Shown: positions 1 to 6,276, counted from the stretch's first letter. The stretch is 9,550 nucleotides of DNA from Candidatus Kuenenbacteria bacterium (GCA_016209005.1 JACQWZ010000048.1:1-9550), one strand, 5' to 3'. The notes: generated by a model not told the origin, from the letters alone. A program made the numbers and translations.

Positions 1-39
1 ACGCTTGCAGGAATAGTTTTTCTTTCATTTATTAGTTAA
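1..39 (+). CDS. possible 3' end of a membrane-protein gene (partial)
   Basis: The frame starting at base 1 reads TLAGIVFLSFIS and stops at TAA 37-39. The residues are hydrophobic, as at the end of a transmembrane helix, and the other two plus frames give less coherent short peptides. Only 12 codons are visible, so the family cannot be named and the reading could be chance. If real, it is the co-directional gene that lay just upstream of the SepCysS gene before the 116-1984 insertion. Confidence 0.25.
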   Translation, partial: TLAGIVFLSFIS

Positions 40-115
40 TATTAAAAAGAGATTTTATTTTTGAATTTTACATTGTCATTTTGCATTTTGATTTTTGCAT
101 TTTAATTTTTAATTT

Positions 116-144
116 TTTTATACCAAAAGATTCTCTTAAAAAAT
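116..144 (+). repeat. direct repeat, left copy (remnant of SepCysS gene start)
   Basis: These 29 bases match 1956-1984 at 28 positions; the only difference is A122 against G1962. In the right copy the sequence spans the ATG and first eight codons of the SepCysS gene. Here the ATG has become ATA and the frame runs into TAA within a few codons. Upstream, 40-115 is AT-rich low-complexity DNA with repeated words such as TTTTGCATTTT and nothing coding. Confidence 0.8.
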
Positions 145-157
145 ATTAAATAAATCT

Positions 158-1209
158 ATGGAAAAAATAAAAAAACCAGATAACCAAATCACTTTTTATC
201 AGGCACCGGACGGCACGGTAAATATTGAAGTGCTGTATGCCGAAGAAAACATCTGGCTCACTCAAAAGAAAATGTAGGAGCTTTTTGCTATTGATCGTAG
301 CGTAATCACAAAACATCTAAAAAATATCTTTACCGAAGCAGAGTTAGAAGAAAAATCAGTATGTGCAAATTTTGCACATACTGCCGAAGATGGAAAAAGC
401 TATCAAACGCAATTTTATTCTCTTGAAGCCATTATTGCCGTTGGCTATCGAGTTAATTCCGAACGAGGTACCCAGTTTCGCCAGTGGGCAACCGGGATTT
501 TGAAAAATTATATTCACAAGGGATATGCTCTGGATAGTAATAGAATGAAATACGGGTCTCGTTTTAGTACTCGCTATTTGATGACCTTTATGAGGAAATA
601 AAAGATATACGAACAAGCGAGAGGATGATTTACCAGAAGATCACGGATATTTACGCAACAGCGATTGATTATTCACCAAAAGCTTATGAAAGCAAACAAT
701 TCTTTGCCACCGTGCAAAACAAACTGCATTTTGCCATTACCGGCAAAACTGCTGCGGAAATTGTTCAAAGTCGTGTCAGTAGTGAAAAAGATAAAATGGG
801 GCTTACTTCGTGGAGACGCTCCCCGAGCGGGAAAATTATGCCGAGCGATGTGGTGATTGCTAAAAACTATTTGGACAAAAAAGAACTGATCCATCTCAAC
901 CGTATCGGTAATATGTATCTGGATTATGCCGAAATGCAGGCTGCTCGTGGTCGGGCAATGACTATGAGGGACTGGACAGAAAAGCTCAATGCCTTTCTCC
1001 AATTTAGCGAGTATGAAATTTTGACAAATGCCGGCAAAGTAAGCCATGAAGTAGCAGAGGCACTGGCTCTTGGAGAATATGAAAAATACAAAAAAATACA
1101 GGACAAAAATTATATTTCTGACTTTGACAGAGAAGTAAAAAAGCTTCTTGCCAGCCGAAAGAAAAATAAAGCAAGAGTTGTAAAAAAGAAACCAAAAAGA
1201 AAAAAATAA
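158..1209 (+). pseudogene. RhuM family protein, broken by a nonsense codon and a frameshift
   Basis: Conceptual repair gives about 350 residues, close to the usual length of the RhuM family (Pfam Virulence_RhuM). These are proteins of unclear biochemistry, often found near restriction-modification and mobile genes. The first part (158-601) carries the family's N-terminal signatures: LTQKKM, ELFAIDRSVITKHLKNIF, FYSLEAIIAVGYRVNS, TQFRQWA and KGYALD. It is interrupted at codon 40 by TAG (275-277); a CAG or GAG codon needs one change to give TAG. A one-base loss near the T run at 577-579 shifts the frame. Restoring it gives RYFDDLYEEIKDIRTSER, joined to the open frame 625-1209. That frame contains KITDIYATAIDY, FFATVQNKLHFAITGKTAAEIV and a Lys/Arg-rich C-terminus. 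Both lesions would stop a full-length product. Translation of the 625-1209 part alone (194 residues) is possible but would lack the N-terminal domain. Confidence 0.85.
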
Positions 1210-1247
1210 GTATAGCAATTTTTAAAAAACTTTATTAAAATAATTTT

Positions 1248-1946
1248 ATGGAAAAAAGATTTTCATTTTCACCAGAAGAACCCGAGCGAAAAAAAAGAAC
1301 AGGAATTCAAAAAGCAATTGAGGTATTACAAAAAAAATATCCTGAGATTCTTGGTATGACGCTTTTTGGTAGTTTAGCTAAAGGAACAGACAATAAATTT
1401 TCTAATGATATAGATGGATATGTATATTTAGAGGCAGATGATGTTGCAAAGAAAGAAAATATGAAAACTGAACAAATTGTTTTTTATACGGACAGAAATA
1501 GGGGGGATATTTTGAAGGGTAAAGTATTAAACCCAAGATTAAAGAAAGAAATTGCCCAAAAATATGAAGCGGAAATACGACAAGAATTACTTCAAAACAA
1601 TCCCGAACTAAAACCTTGTCAGGTGGAACATACATGGGTCTTCCCTATTAACGAAGTAATTATTAATAATCTCATTGATGGCTATGTGGACAGAAAGTAT
1701 GAAGCAGGCGATATGTTGCGCGGTTTGTTTCATCTAAGAGTGGGGCAAGGGAAAAAGATACAAAAATATAGAAAAATAATTATAGACAAATTGGATTCTT
1801 TGGGTGAACGCGGAGAAGAAGCTTGGCAAAGATTTATTCACACGGTTGCTTTTTTTGAACAAGACACAAGAGTTGAAGGGACTGAAGCACGAGTTGAAGA
1901 AAGATACTATCCTCAAACAATTCAGGAAGCTAAGCGTGTATACTAA
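1248..1946 (+). CDS. Pol-beta-superfamily nucleotidyltransferase domain protein
   Basis: A protein of 232 residues. The N-terminal part has the nucleotidyltransferase signature: LFGSLAKGT with Gly41-Ser42, then Asp54 and Asp56 in the NDID motif. These bind the metal and the NTP phosphates in minimal nucleotidyltransferases and in aminoglycoside or toxin-antitoxin nucleotidyltransferases. The third acidic residue cannot be fixed from sequence alone; Glu127 in QVEHTWVF is a candidate. The remainder is mostly predicted helix and ends in YYPQTIQEAKRVY; I do not recognise it as a named domain. The substrate is unknown. The gene lies 38 bases after the RhuM pseudogene and ends 13 bases before the SepCysS start, inside the candidate insertion. 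An antitoxin-like MNT role is possible, but no HEPN partner gene is next to it. The leader is AT-rich with no clear ribosome-binding site. Confidence 0.7.
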   Translation: MEKRFSFSPEEPERKKRTGIQKAIEVLQKKYPEILGMTLFGSLAKGTDNKFSNDIDGYVYLEADDVAKKENMKTEQIVFYTDRNRGDILKGKVLNPRLKKEIAQKYEAEIRQELLQNNPELKPCQVEHTWVFPINEVIINNLIDGYVDRKYEAGDMLRGLFHLRVGQGKKIQKYRKIIIDKLDSLGERGEEAWQRFIHTVAFFEQDTRVEGTEARVEERYYPQTIQEAKRVY

Positions 1947-1955
1947 ATTAAAAAA

Positions 1956-1984
1956 TTTTATGCCAAAAGATTCTCTTAAAAAAT
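1956..1984 (+). repeat. direct repeat, right copy (SepCysS gene start)
   Basis: This is the partner of 116-144, with 28 of 29 bases identical. It runs from the TTTT just before the SepCysS start codon (ATG 1960-1962) through codon 8. It is the functional copy, because it keeps the ATG. Confidence 0.8.
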
Positions 1985-3123
1985 TTAATAATCTAAAACG
2001 GGAGACAAGGGGGATGATAAATATTGATCCTCTTCAAGCCGGAGGAATTTTGACAAACGAGGCTCGGCAAGCGCTTGTTGAATGGGGCGACGGGTTTTCA
2101 GTTTGCGATTTTTGTCAGGGTAAATTGGACGAAATTAAAAATCCGCCGATTTATGATTTTGTTCATCAAATATTGCCGGAGTTTATTAACGCGGACGCAG
2201 TTTGTTTAACTAATGGCGCGAGAGAGGGAAAATTTATGATAATGAACGCTATTGCCAAATATGGGGATTTTATCATTATTGATAAAAACAGCCATTACAC
2301 CACTTATGTCGCCGCAGAAAGAGCGGGACTAAAAATAAAAATAGTGGAAAATTCAGGGTATCCAGAATTTAAAATTGATGCAAACAAATATGAAGAAGCA
2401 ATAAAAGAAATTCAAAAAGAAAAAGGTAATATTGCTTTACTTTTACTCACTTATCCAGATGGAAATTACGGAAACTTAGCTGACGCAAAAAAATTAGCAG
2501 AAATCGCGAAAAAATATAATATTCCATTTTTATTAAATACCGCTTACGCGATTGGCAGAATGCCAGTAAATATGGAAGAACTTGGCGTTGATTTTGTTAT
2601 TGCCAGCGGACATAAATCAATGGCCAGTTCTGGGCCGATTGGTTTTATTGGAATGAAAAAAGAATGGGAAAATATTTTGATGAAAAAATCGCGCTATTTT
2701 CCCAAAAAAGAAATTGAAGCTTTAGGTTGCACGGCTCGCGGAACAGTAATAATGACTCTTATGGCTTCATTTTCAAAAGTTAGCGAGAGAATAAAACAAT
2801 GGCCAGAACAAGTGGAAAAAGCGAGATGGTTTTCCGAAGAAATGGAAAAATTAGGATTAAAACAATTAGGCGAAAAACCGCATAATCACGACCTTATGTT
2901 TTTTGAGTCAAAAAAATTATTTGAAATTTCAGAAAAAGAAAAAAGAGGACGATATTTTCTTTATCAAGAATTAAAAAAGAATAATATCTGGGGCATAAAA
3001 CCCGGTCTTACTAAAAACTTCAAATTATCAACTTTTGCCGTCAGTAAAGAGGAATTAAAAAAGATATTAAAAACCTTTGAAGATATTTTAAAATTGGGGA
3101 CAGTCCCCTTTCTAAAAAATTAG
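1960..3123 (+). CDS. pscS: O-phospho-L-seryl-tRNA:Cys-tRNA synthase (SepCysS)
   Basis: A PLP-dependent fold-type-I enzyme of 387 residues that converts phosphoseryl-tRNA(Cys), made by SepRS, into Cys-tRNA(Cys) using a sulfur donor. Family signatures run the whole length: INIDPLQAGGILT (20-32), DGFSVCDFC (44-52), TNGAREGKF (84-92), DKNSHYTTYVAAERA (108-122), LLTYPDGNYGNL (162-173), LLNTAYAIGRMPVN (191-204), the PLP lysine Lys219 in SGHKSMASSGP, and EALGCTARG (253-261). Cys49, Cys52 and Cys257 match the three catalytic cysteines known in the archaeal enzyme (Cys64, Cys67 and Cys272 of Methanocaldococcus jannaschii, as I recall); the 205-residue spacing between the last two is the same. The open frame extends back to 1804, but that part overlaps the nucleotidyltransferase gene in another frame and lacks family similarity, so ATG 1960 is chosen. 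The C-terminus LGTVPFLKN is encoded by a G/C palindrome and looks like an add-on. SelA or SepSecS are excluded by the cysteine motifs. Confidence 0.93.
   Translation: MPKDSLKKFNNLKRETRGMINIDPLQAGGILTNEARQALVEWGDGFSVCDFCQGKLDEIKNPPIYDFVHQILPEFINADAVCLTNGAREGKFMIMNAIAKYGDFIIIDKNSHYTTYVAAERAGLKIKIVENSGYPEFKIDANKYEEAIKEIQKEKGNIALLLLTYPDGNYGNLADAKKLAEIAKKYNIPFLLNTAYAIGRMPVNMEELGVDFVIASGHKSMASSGPIGFIGMKKEWENILMKKSRYFPKKEIEALGCTARGTVIMTLMASFSKVSERIKQWPEQVEKARWFSEEMEKLGLKQLGEKPHNHDLMFFESKKLFEISEKEKRGRYFLYQELKKNNIWGIKPGLTKNFKLSTFAVSKEELKKILKTFEDILKLGTVPFLKN
3096..3108. repeat. G/C palindrome at the end of the SepCysS gene
   Basis: GGGGAC-A-GTCCCC is a perfect 6-bp inverted repeat around one base, in otherwise AT-rich DNA, 13 bases before the stop codon. 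It encodes the LGTVP part of the C-terminus. It resembles short REP-type palindromes found at gene ends in many bacteria. A terminator role is unlikely: the loop is too tight, the hairpin lies inside the coding frame, and the run after it is A-rich. Confidence 0.5.
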
Positions 3124-3171
3124 CTTTTTAGCTTCTTAGAAAAATCCTACAAGCTACAAGCTAATAAGCTA
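3121..3171. repeat. imperfect inverted repeat in the SepCysS-PEGA spacer
   Basis: TAGCTTTTTAGCTT (3121-3134, starting at the SepCysS stop codon) can pair with AAGCTAATAAGCTA (3158-3171), with one mismatch in 14. The loop holds AAGCTACAA (3151-3159), which recurs at 3166-3174. The hairpin could protect the mRNA end or attenuate readthrough into the PEGA gene. No run of T follows at once, so it is not a standard intrinsic terminator. Confidence 0.4.
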
Positions 3172-3183
3172 CAAACTGTTTTT

Positions 3184-4701
3184 ATGAAACTAGGCACTCG
3201 TTATATAATTCTTTTTATTTTCTTTACAACTTTTCTTATTAGTTCAGTGATTCTTTTAAAATACGCCTCTGGATATCGTTATAATTTCAAAAAAAATATT
3301 TGGCAAAAAACAGGAGTTTTAATCTTAGAATCAAACCCTAAAGGCGCTGATATTTTTTTAAATGGAGAATTGCAAAAAGAAAAAACTCCAGCAAAAATAA
3401 TGAATCTTTTTCCCGGAAATTATTCAGTTAAACTACAAAAATCCAACTCTTTTGACTGGCAAAAAAAATTAACCATTAATCCAAATTTAACGACTTTTAC
3501 TAAAGATATTATTCTCTTTAAAAAAAATTCGACTCCCGCCTTATCATTAGACCAAGATATTGAATACTTTAAATTATTTTCAAACGAGAAAAAAATAATT
3601 TATTTTATTAAAGATAAAACAAAACTTGATTTATGGTTCTTTAATTTTGAAACCAAAGAAGAAAAATTTTTAAACTCTTTTGCTTTCACCAAAATAAACA
3701 ATTTTTCTTTTAGTCCCTCTGAAAAAAATGTTTTAGTCGAAGGAAATGATAATTTAGGAAAAACTAATTATTTAATTTTAAATTTAGAAAAGCCCGAAGA
3801 AATTGTTTTTTTAAATGAATTTGCGCCAAACATTCAAAATATCAAATGGGATTTAAAAAGTGATAAAATCCTTTATGGAACAACTAAAATAAAAAATGAA
3901 TCCGCGTTAATTCAAATTAATTTAAAAGATAAAAAAACAATTCCAATAATTTTATCAACGACAGATATTTTAGATTATTATTTTGACAAAAAATTTATTT
4001 ATTATTTAACTTTAAATTTAGAAAATAAAAATGTCGACCTTAAAAGTATAAACCTTAAAACAAATCTCGAGTCTAAGACAATTTATGAATTACACATACC
4101 TCTCGTCCATCATAGCCTTGACAAAAAAATAAGTGAAAATGATTTTAATTCTCTAATTGAAATTGAGAAAAAAATTACTCAACTGCCCCTCTCTTCTTAT
4201 TTTTTTATATCTTCTTCTCCAACTGGCATTCTCACAATTTTAGATAAAAAAAATCAATTGCTTTATTTAATTTCTCCTCAATTTAAAATCCAACCAGAAA
4301 CACAAAAAATAATTTTAGAAGCCAAAGATGCCACTTGGTCAAAAGATCAAAAAAAAATGCTTTACTATAATGATCTTGAATTGTGGATTTGCTATTTAAA
4401 TCAAGAAAAACTAAAAGAAAGTTATCATGAATTATTAGGTCGTTGGAGTCAGAAAATTTCAAAAGCCATTTGGCATCCGCAAGAAAATTATATTATTATT
4501 TCATCTGATTCAATCAAGGCCATTGAAATAGATGGTCGCGATCAAAGAAATGTTACCCAACTTTTAGAATCTATTCCATCCGCCTTCGTTAAAACTATGG
4601 CGGACAAGCCGACTGGCGAAAAAAATTTATTTTTCTCCTCTAAAAATAAAATTCTCTATTTTATAAAAGATAAAAAATTATATGAAATGAAAATTTATTA
4701 A
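3184..4701 (+). CDS. membrane-anchored PEGA-domain protein with propeller-like C-terminal region
   Basis: A protein of 505 residues. A signal-anchor helix (about 7-29) places the rest outside the cytoplasmic membrane. Residues about 43-112 fit a PEGA domain: a VLILESNPKGADIFLNGE strand pair, the KTPAKI turn, LFPGNYSVKLQK, and a closing strand after DWQKKLTI. PEGA domains are small beta-sandwich modules found on surface and S-layer-associated proteins. From about 120 onward there are repeated strand-rich units of the type seen in TolB-like beta-propellers, such as FKLFSNEKKIIYFIKD, FSFSPSEKNVLVEG, IKWDLKSDKILYG, ATWSKDQKKMLYYND and AIWHPQENYIIISSD. No catalytic motif is visible. The gene starts 60 bases after the SepCysS stop and may share its transcript. 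It converges with the pilin genes. A binding or cell-envelope structural role is inferred. Confidence 0.8.
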   Translation: MKLGTRYIILFIFFTTFLISSVILLKYASGYRYNFKKNIWQKTGVLILESNPKGADIFLNGELQKEKTPAKIMNLFPGNYSVKLQKSNSFDWQKKLTINPNLTTFTKDIILFKKNSTPALSLDQDIEYFKLFSNEKKIIYFIKDKTKLDLWFFNFETKEEKFLNSFAFTKINNFSFSPSEKNVLVEGNDNLGKTNYLILNLEKPEEIVFLNEFAPNIQNIKWDLKSDKILYGTTKIKNESALIQINLKDKKTIPIILSTTDILDYYFDKKFIYYLTLNLENKNVDLKSINLKTNLESKTIYELHIPLVHHSLDKKISENDFNSLIEIEKKITQLPLSSYFFISSSPTGILTILDKKNQLLYLISPQFKIQPETQKIILEAKDATWSKDQKKMLYYNDLELWICYLNQEKLKESYHELLGRWSQKISKAIWHPQENYIIISSDSIKAIEIDGRDQRNVTQLLESIPSAFVKTMADKPTGEKNLFFSSKNKILYFIKDKKLYEMKIY

Positions 4702-4790
4702 TTTTAAAACTTGCGTGTTTAGATAAATTTTAACTTCCAATTTCTAATCTTAAATCATAAATTATAAATTTTTTTGTGTTTCAATTTATG

Positions 4791-4812
4791 ACGATCGTCC
4801 AATATTGAATAC
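4791..4812. repeat. ACGATCGT repeat, copy 1
   Basis: The 8-base palindrome ACGATCGT (4791-4798) is followed by CCAATATTGAATAC. A related unit stands 66 bases further on at 4857-4879. It lies in the 209-bp spacer between the convergent PEGA and pilin genes. Apart from these two units the spacer is AT-rich low-complexity DNA. Confidence 0.45.
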
Positions 4813-4856
4813 CGACTTTTTCTTAAATTTAAAATAATTTTATATTAACATTTCTC

Positions 4857-4879
4857 ACGATCGTACAAAATGTTGATAC
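4857..4879. repeat. ACGATCGT repeat, copy 2
   Basis: ACGATCGT (4857-4864) is followed by ACAAAATGTTGATAC, an imperfect match to the sequence after copy 1. A T-rich stretch then begins at 4880, which could help end plus-strand transcripts from the PEGA gene. Confidence 0.45.
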
Positions 4880-4910
4880 TTTTTGTTTTTTTAGATGTTG
4901 TTTTATGGGG

Positions 4911-5324
4911 TTATATAATGCCACCAATGGAATTCACAAACCAAGTTAAGATTACATAACTCATAAGAATTACAATTAAACCTAAAGTTGCCCAAATTAA
5001 AATTCCTTTTCCTTTTTTTACTTTTTCCTCGCTTCCGCCAGAGGTCATCCAAACCAATCCGCCAAAAATAAACATCCCCAAAGTTATCACTCCGACAAAA
5101 TCAAGAACAACTTTAATAATTCGCGTTGCTAAAGCTTGAACAGGTTGGTCTTTGTCTGTTCCAGTAAGATTAAGAGGATCATTTAGTTGAACAGTATCAG
5201 TAGCATTAACATTAACTACTTGTATTATTGGAACAAAAGATAAAAATACGAATAAAAACAATAAAAAGAAAATAGTTTTTTTTACCCCGTTAGATATTTT
5301 TTTTGATGATATTTGTGTGTTCAT
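4911..5324 (-). CDS. small T4SS pilin-like (VirB2/TrbC-type) membrane protein
   Basis: A protein of 137 residues from ATG 5324. A positively charged N-terminus (SKK, VKK) and a hydrophobic core (17-37) form a signal peptide with likely cleavage after VNVNA (41). A short extracytoplasmic stretch follows, then two membrane helices (about 70-93 and 108-130) around a basic cytoplasmic loop, SGGSEEKVKKGKG (95-107). This layout is typical of T4SS-pilin-family proteins widespread in Patescibacteria. It shares the S-[GA]-G-x-EEKVKK-x-KGIL motif with the neighbouring 5524-6276 product, so the two are paralogues. An upstream in-frame start at 5357 adds MSYLGIDNIIF, which fits a signal peptide poorly; 5324 is preferred but not certain. 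A role in type IV pilus, DNA uptake or secretion is inferred only, as no assembly ATPase or channel gene is nearby. Confidence 0.75.
   Translation of the reverse strand: MNTQISSKKISNGVKKTIFFLLFLFVFLSFVPIIQVVNVNATDTVQLNDPLNLTGTDKDQPVQALATRIIKVVLDFVGVITLGMFIFGGLVWMTSGGSEEKVKKGKGILIWATLGLIVILMSYVILTWFVNSIGGII
5284..5296. repeat. inverted repeat arm inside the small pilin gene
   Basis: ACCCCGTTAGATA is the exact reverse complement of 5374-5386. This arm lies in the N-terminal codons (KISNGV) of the pilin gene. The 77 bases between the arms hold the start codon and part of the leader. Confidence 0.6.
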
Positions 5325-5373
5325 AAATATTATATTATCAATCCCCAAATAAGACATCTTGCTAATTGCTGAT

Positions 5374-5386
5374 TATCTAACGGGGT
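5374..5386. repeat. inverted repeat arm upstream of the small pilin gene
   Basis: TATCTAACGGGGT pairs perfectly over 13 bp with 5284-5296. Read toward the gene, this arm contains GATAAT, a possible -10 element about 50 bases before the start codon. Confidence 0.6.
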
Positions 5387-5418
5387 GAATAAAAAAATTA
5401 AAAAATTAAAAAATGGGT

Positions 5419-5450
5419 TGGCTCCATAGTGGCGTAGCCCTGTGGAGCCA
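5419..5450. repeat. REP-like hairpin B of an inverted pair
   Basis: TGGCTCCATAG (5419-5429) pairs with CTGTGGAGCCA (5440-5450), with one mismatched position in 11. After a one-base bulge an inner stem GGC/GCC closes on loop GTA. On the minus strand it is followed within about six bases by several T runs, so it could also end transcription after the 5524-6276 gene. Confidence 0.65.
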
Positions 5451-5474
5451 TTTGTTAATTGGCTAACTTGCATT

Positions 5475-5510
5475 TTAGCTCCACAGCCCTAAGAGGGACT
5501 ATGGAGCTAA
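5475..5510. repeat. REP-like hairpin A of an inverted pair
   Basis: TTAGCTCCACAG (5475-5486) pairs with CTATGGAGCTAA (5499-5510), with one mismatched position in 12. The inner stem CCCT/AGGG closes on loop AAG, with A5498 bulged. It is 13 bases beyond the stop of the larger pilin gene. It shares its outer arms with hairpin B in the opposite orientation. Confidence 0.65.
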
Positions 5511-5523
5511 CAAAAGTGTTTTT

Positions 5524-6276
5524 TTATTGACATTTACCACATTCTATAACTATTTCACAATCAATAGGGACTTCATTATGACAAGCGTGATTATTTTTAC
5601 ATTCTCTTTTTTCATTATTAGGAATGCAAGATTGTCCTGGATTATATGCTCCAGGATTAATGCATATATATTTATTAATCTTCCAATGTTTTGCGCAAAT
5701 AAATTTGGGATCGCATTTTTTATTTTCAATAGTAGTGCTGCACTCTTCTCCTCGTTGTACGGTTCCTGGTTGCGTTACTGCTGGTGATTTTGTTTCTTCT
5801 TTCTCCCCAGTCTTTGTGTTTAATTTTGATTTATTACAAACGCCACTCCAATCACTCCAATCTTTATATTTTAAAATTTTTAATCCATTTTTTGTTGTGC
5901 CTGGCGGTGTTATTAATGTCGCGACAGTTAGCCAGACCATTTGCCAGGCAACGAGAATGATGATAATTCCCACGAGCGTTCCGACTAAAATTCCTTTATT
6001 TTTTTTAACCTTTTCTTCATTGCCCGCTGAAATTATCAAACCAAACCCTCCCCAAATAAAAAGCGCCAAAGCCAAAACTCCGACAATTTTCAAAATAAAT
6101 CCAGCTATTCCAACCGCTATTTTTATCACATCGCAGAGGGTGCAATCCCCCTTTGATAAGCAATCACTCGACAATGGTATGCCCAAAATATCAGCATTTG
6201 TTTGAACTGGAATAAGAATAAAAACAAAAGACAAGAGAAATAGGGAGAGAAAAATTGTGGCGAATTTTTTAGACAT
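5524..6276 (-). CDS. T4SS pilin-like membrane protein with a cysteine-rich C-terminal domain
   Basis: A protein of 250 residues. A signal peptide (core about 5-23, likely cleavage after QTNA, 28) is followed by a short segment with Cys39, Cys45 and Cys48. Two membrane helices (about 50-82 and 96-122) flank the loop SAGNEEKVKKNKG. This core matches the paralogue at 4911-5324 and the VirB2/TrbC-like pilin family common in Patescibacteria. Unlike that small protein, it continues about 125 residues past the last helix into a hydrophilic, presumably extracytoplasmic domain with 11 cysteines, ending ECGKCQ; disulfide bonding is likely. I do not recognise the tail as a named domain. Start ATG 6274-6276 is well placed for the signal peptide. 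Only 20 bases separate it from MITE copy 1, and no Shine-Dalgarno sequence is seen in them. The two pilin genes are co-directional, with a 199-bp spacer holding the paired hairpins. Confidence 0.75.
   Translation of the reverse strand: MSKKFATIFLSLFLLSFVFILIPVQTNADILGIPLSSDCLSKGDCTLCDVIKIAVGIAGFILKIVGVLALALFIWGGFGLIISAGNEEKVKKNKGILVGTLVGIIIILVAWQMVWLTVATLITPPGTTKNGLKILKYKDWSDWSGVCNKSKLNTKTGEKEETKSPAVTQPGTVQRGEECSTTIENKKCDPKFICAKHWKINKYICINPGAYNPGQSCIPNNEKRECKNNHACHNEVPIDCEIVIECGKCQ

Larger units (their letters stand above)
145..1984 (+). mobile_element. candidate 1.84-kb insertion carrying a RhuM pseudogene and a nucleotidyltransferase gene
   Basis: The segment is flanked by the 29-base repeats at 116-144 and 1956-1984. 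One unit of insert plus one repeat copy is 1840 bases. The right repeat restores the ATG and first codons of the SepCysS gene, as att-type integration at a gene end does. The rhuM-like part is visibly richer in G and C than the rest of the window, which fits a foreign origin. No transposase, integrase or terminal inverted repeat is visible, so the mechanism is unknown. Mobilisation in trans, or a recombination scar with a duplicated gene start, are both possible. Confidence 0.4.

Noticed and set aside
275..277. Read-through or recoding of TAG (for example pyrrolysine) in the RhuM gene
   Set aside because: A second, independent frameshift breaks the same gene, and the SepCysS gene uses TAG as its terminator. 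A plain nonsense mutation explains the data.
673..1218. Long open frame on the minus strand opposite the RhuM pseudogene
   Set aside because: Its product is rich in Phe, Cys and Ser with no family signature, as expected from the complement of a Lys/Glu-rich coding sequence. The plus strand has clear RhuM motifs.
1804..1959. Extended N-terminus for SepCysS
   Set aside because: The extension lies in another frame over the end of the nucleotidyltransferase gene and has no SepCysS similarity. ATG 1960 gives the expected start.
5624..6205. Plus-strand open frames opposite the larger pilin gene
   Set aside because: The minus-strand gene has a signal peptide, two helices and a paralogue next door. 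The plus-strand translations show no family motif.
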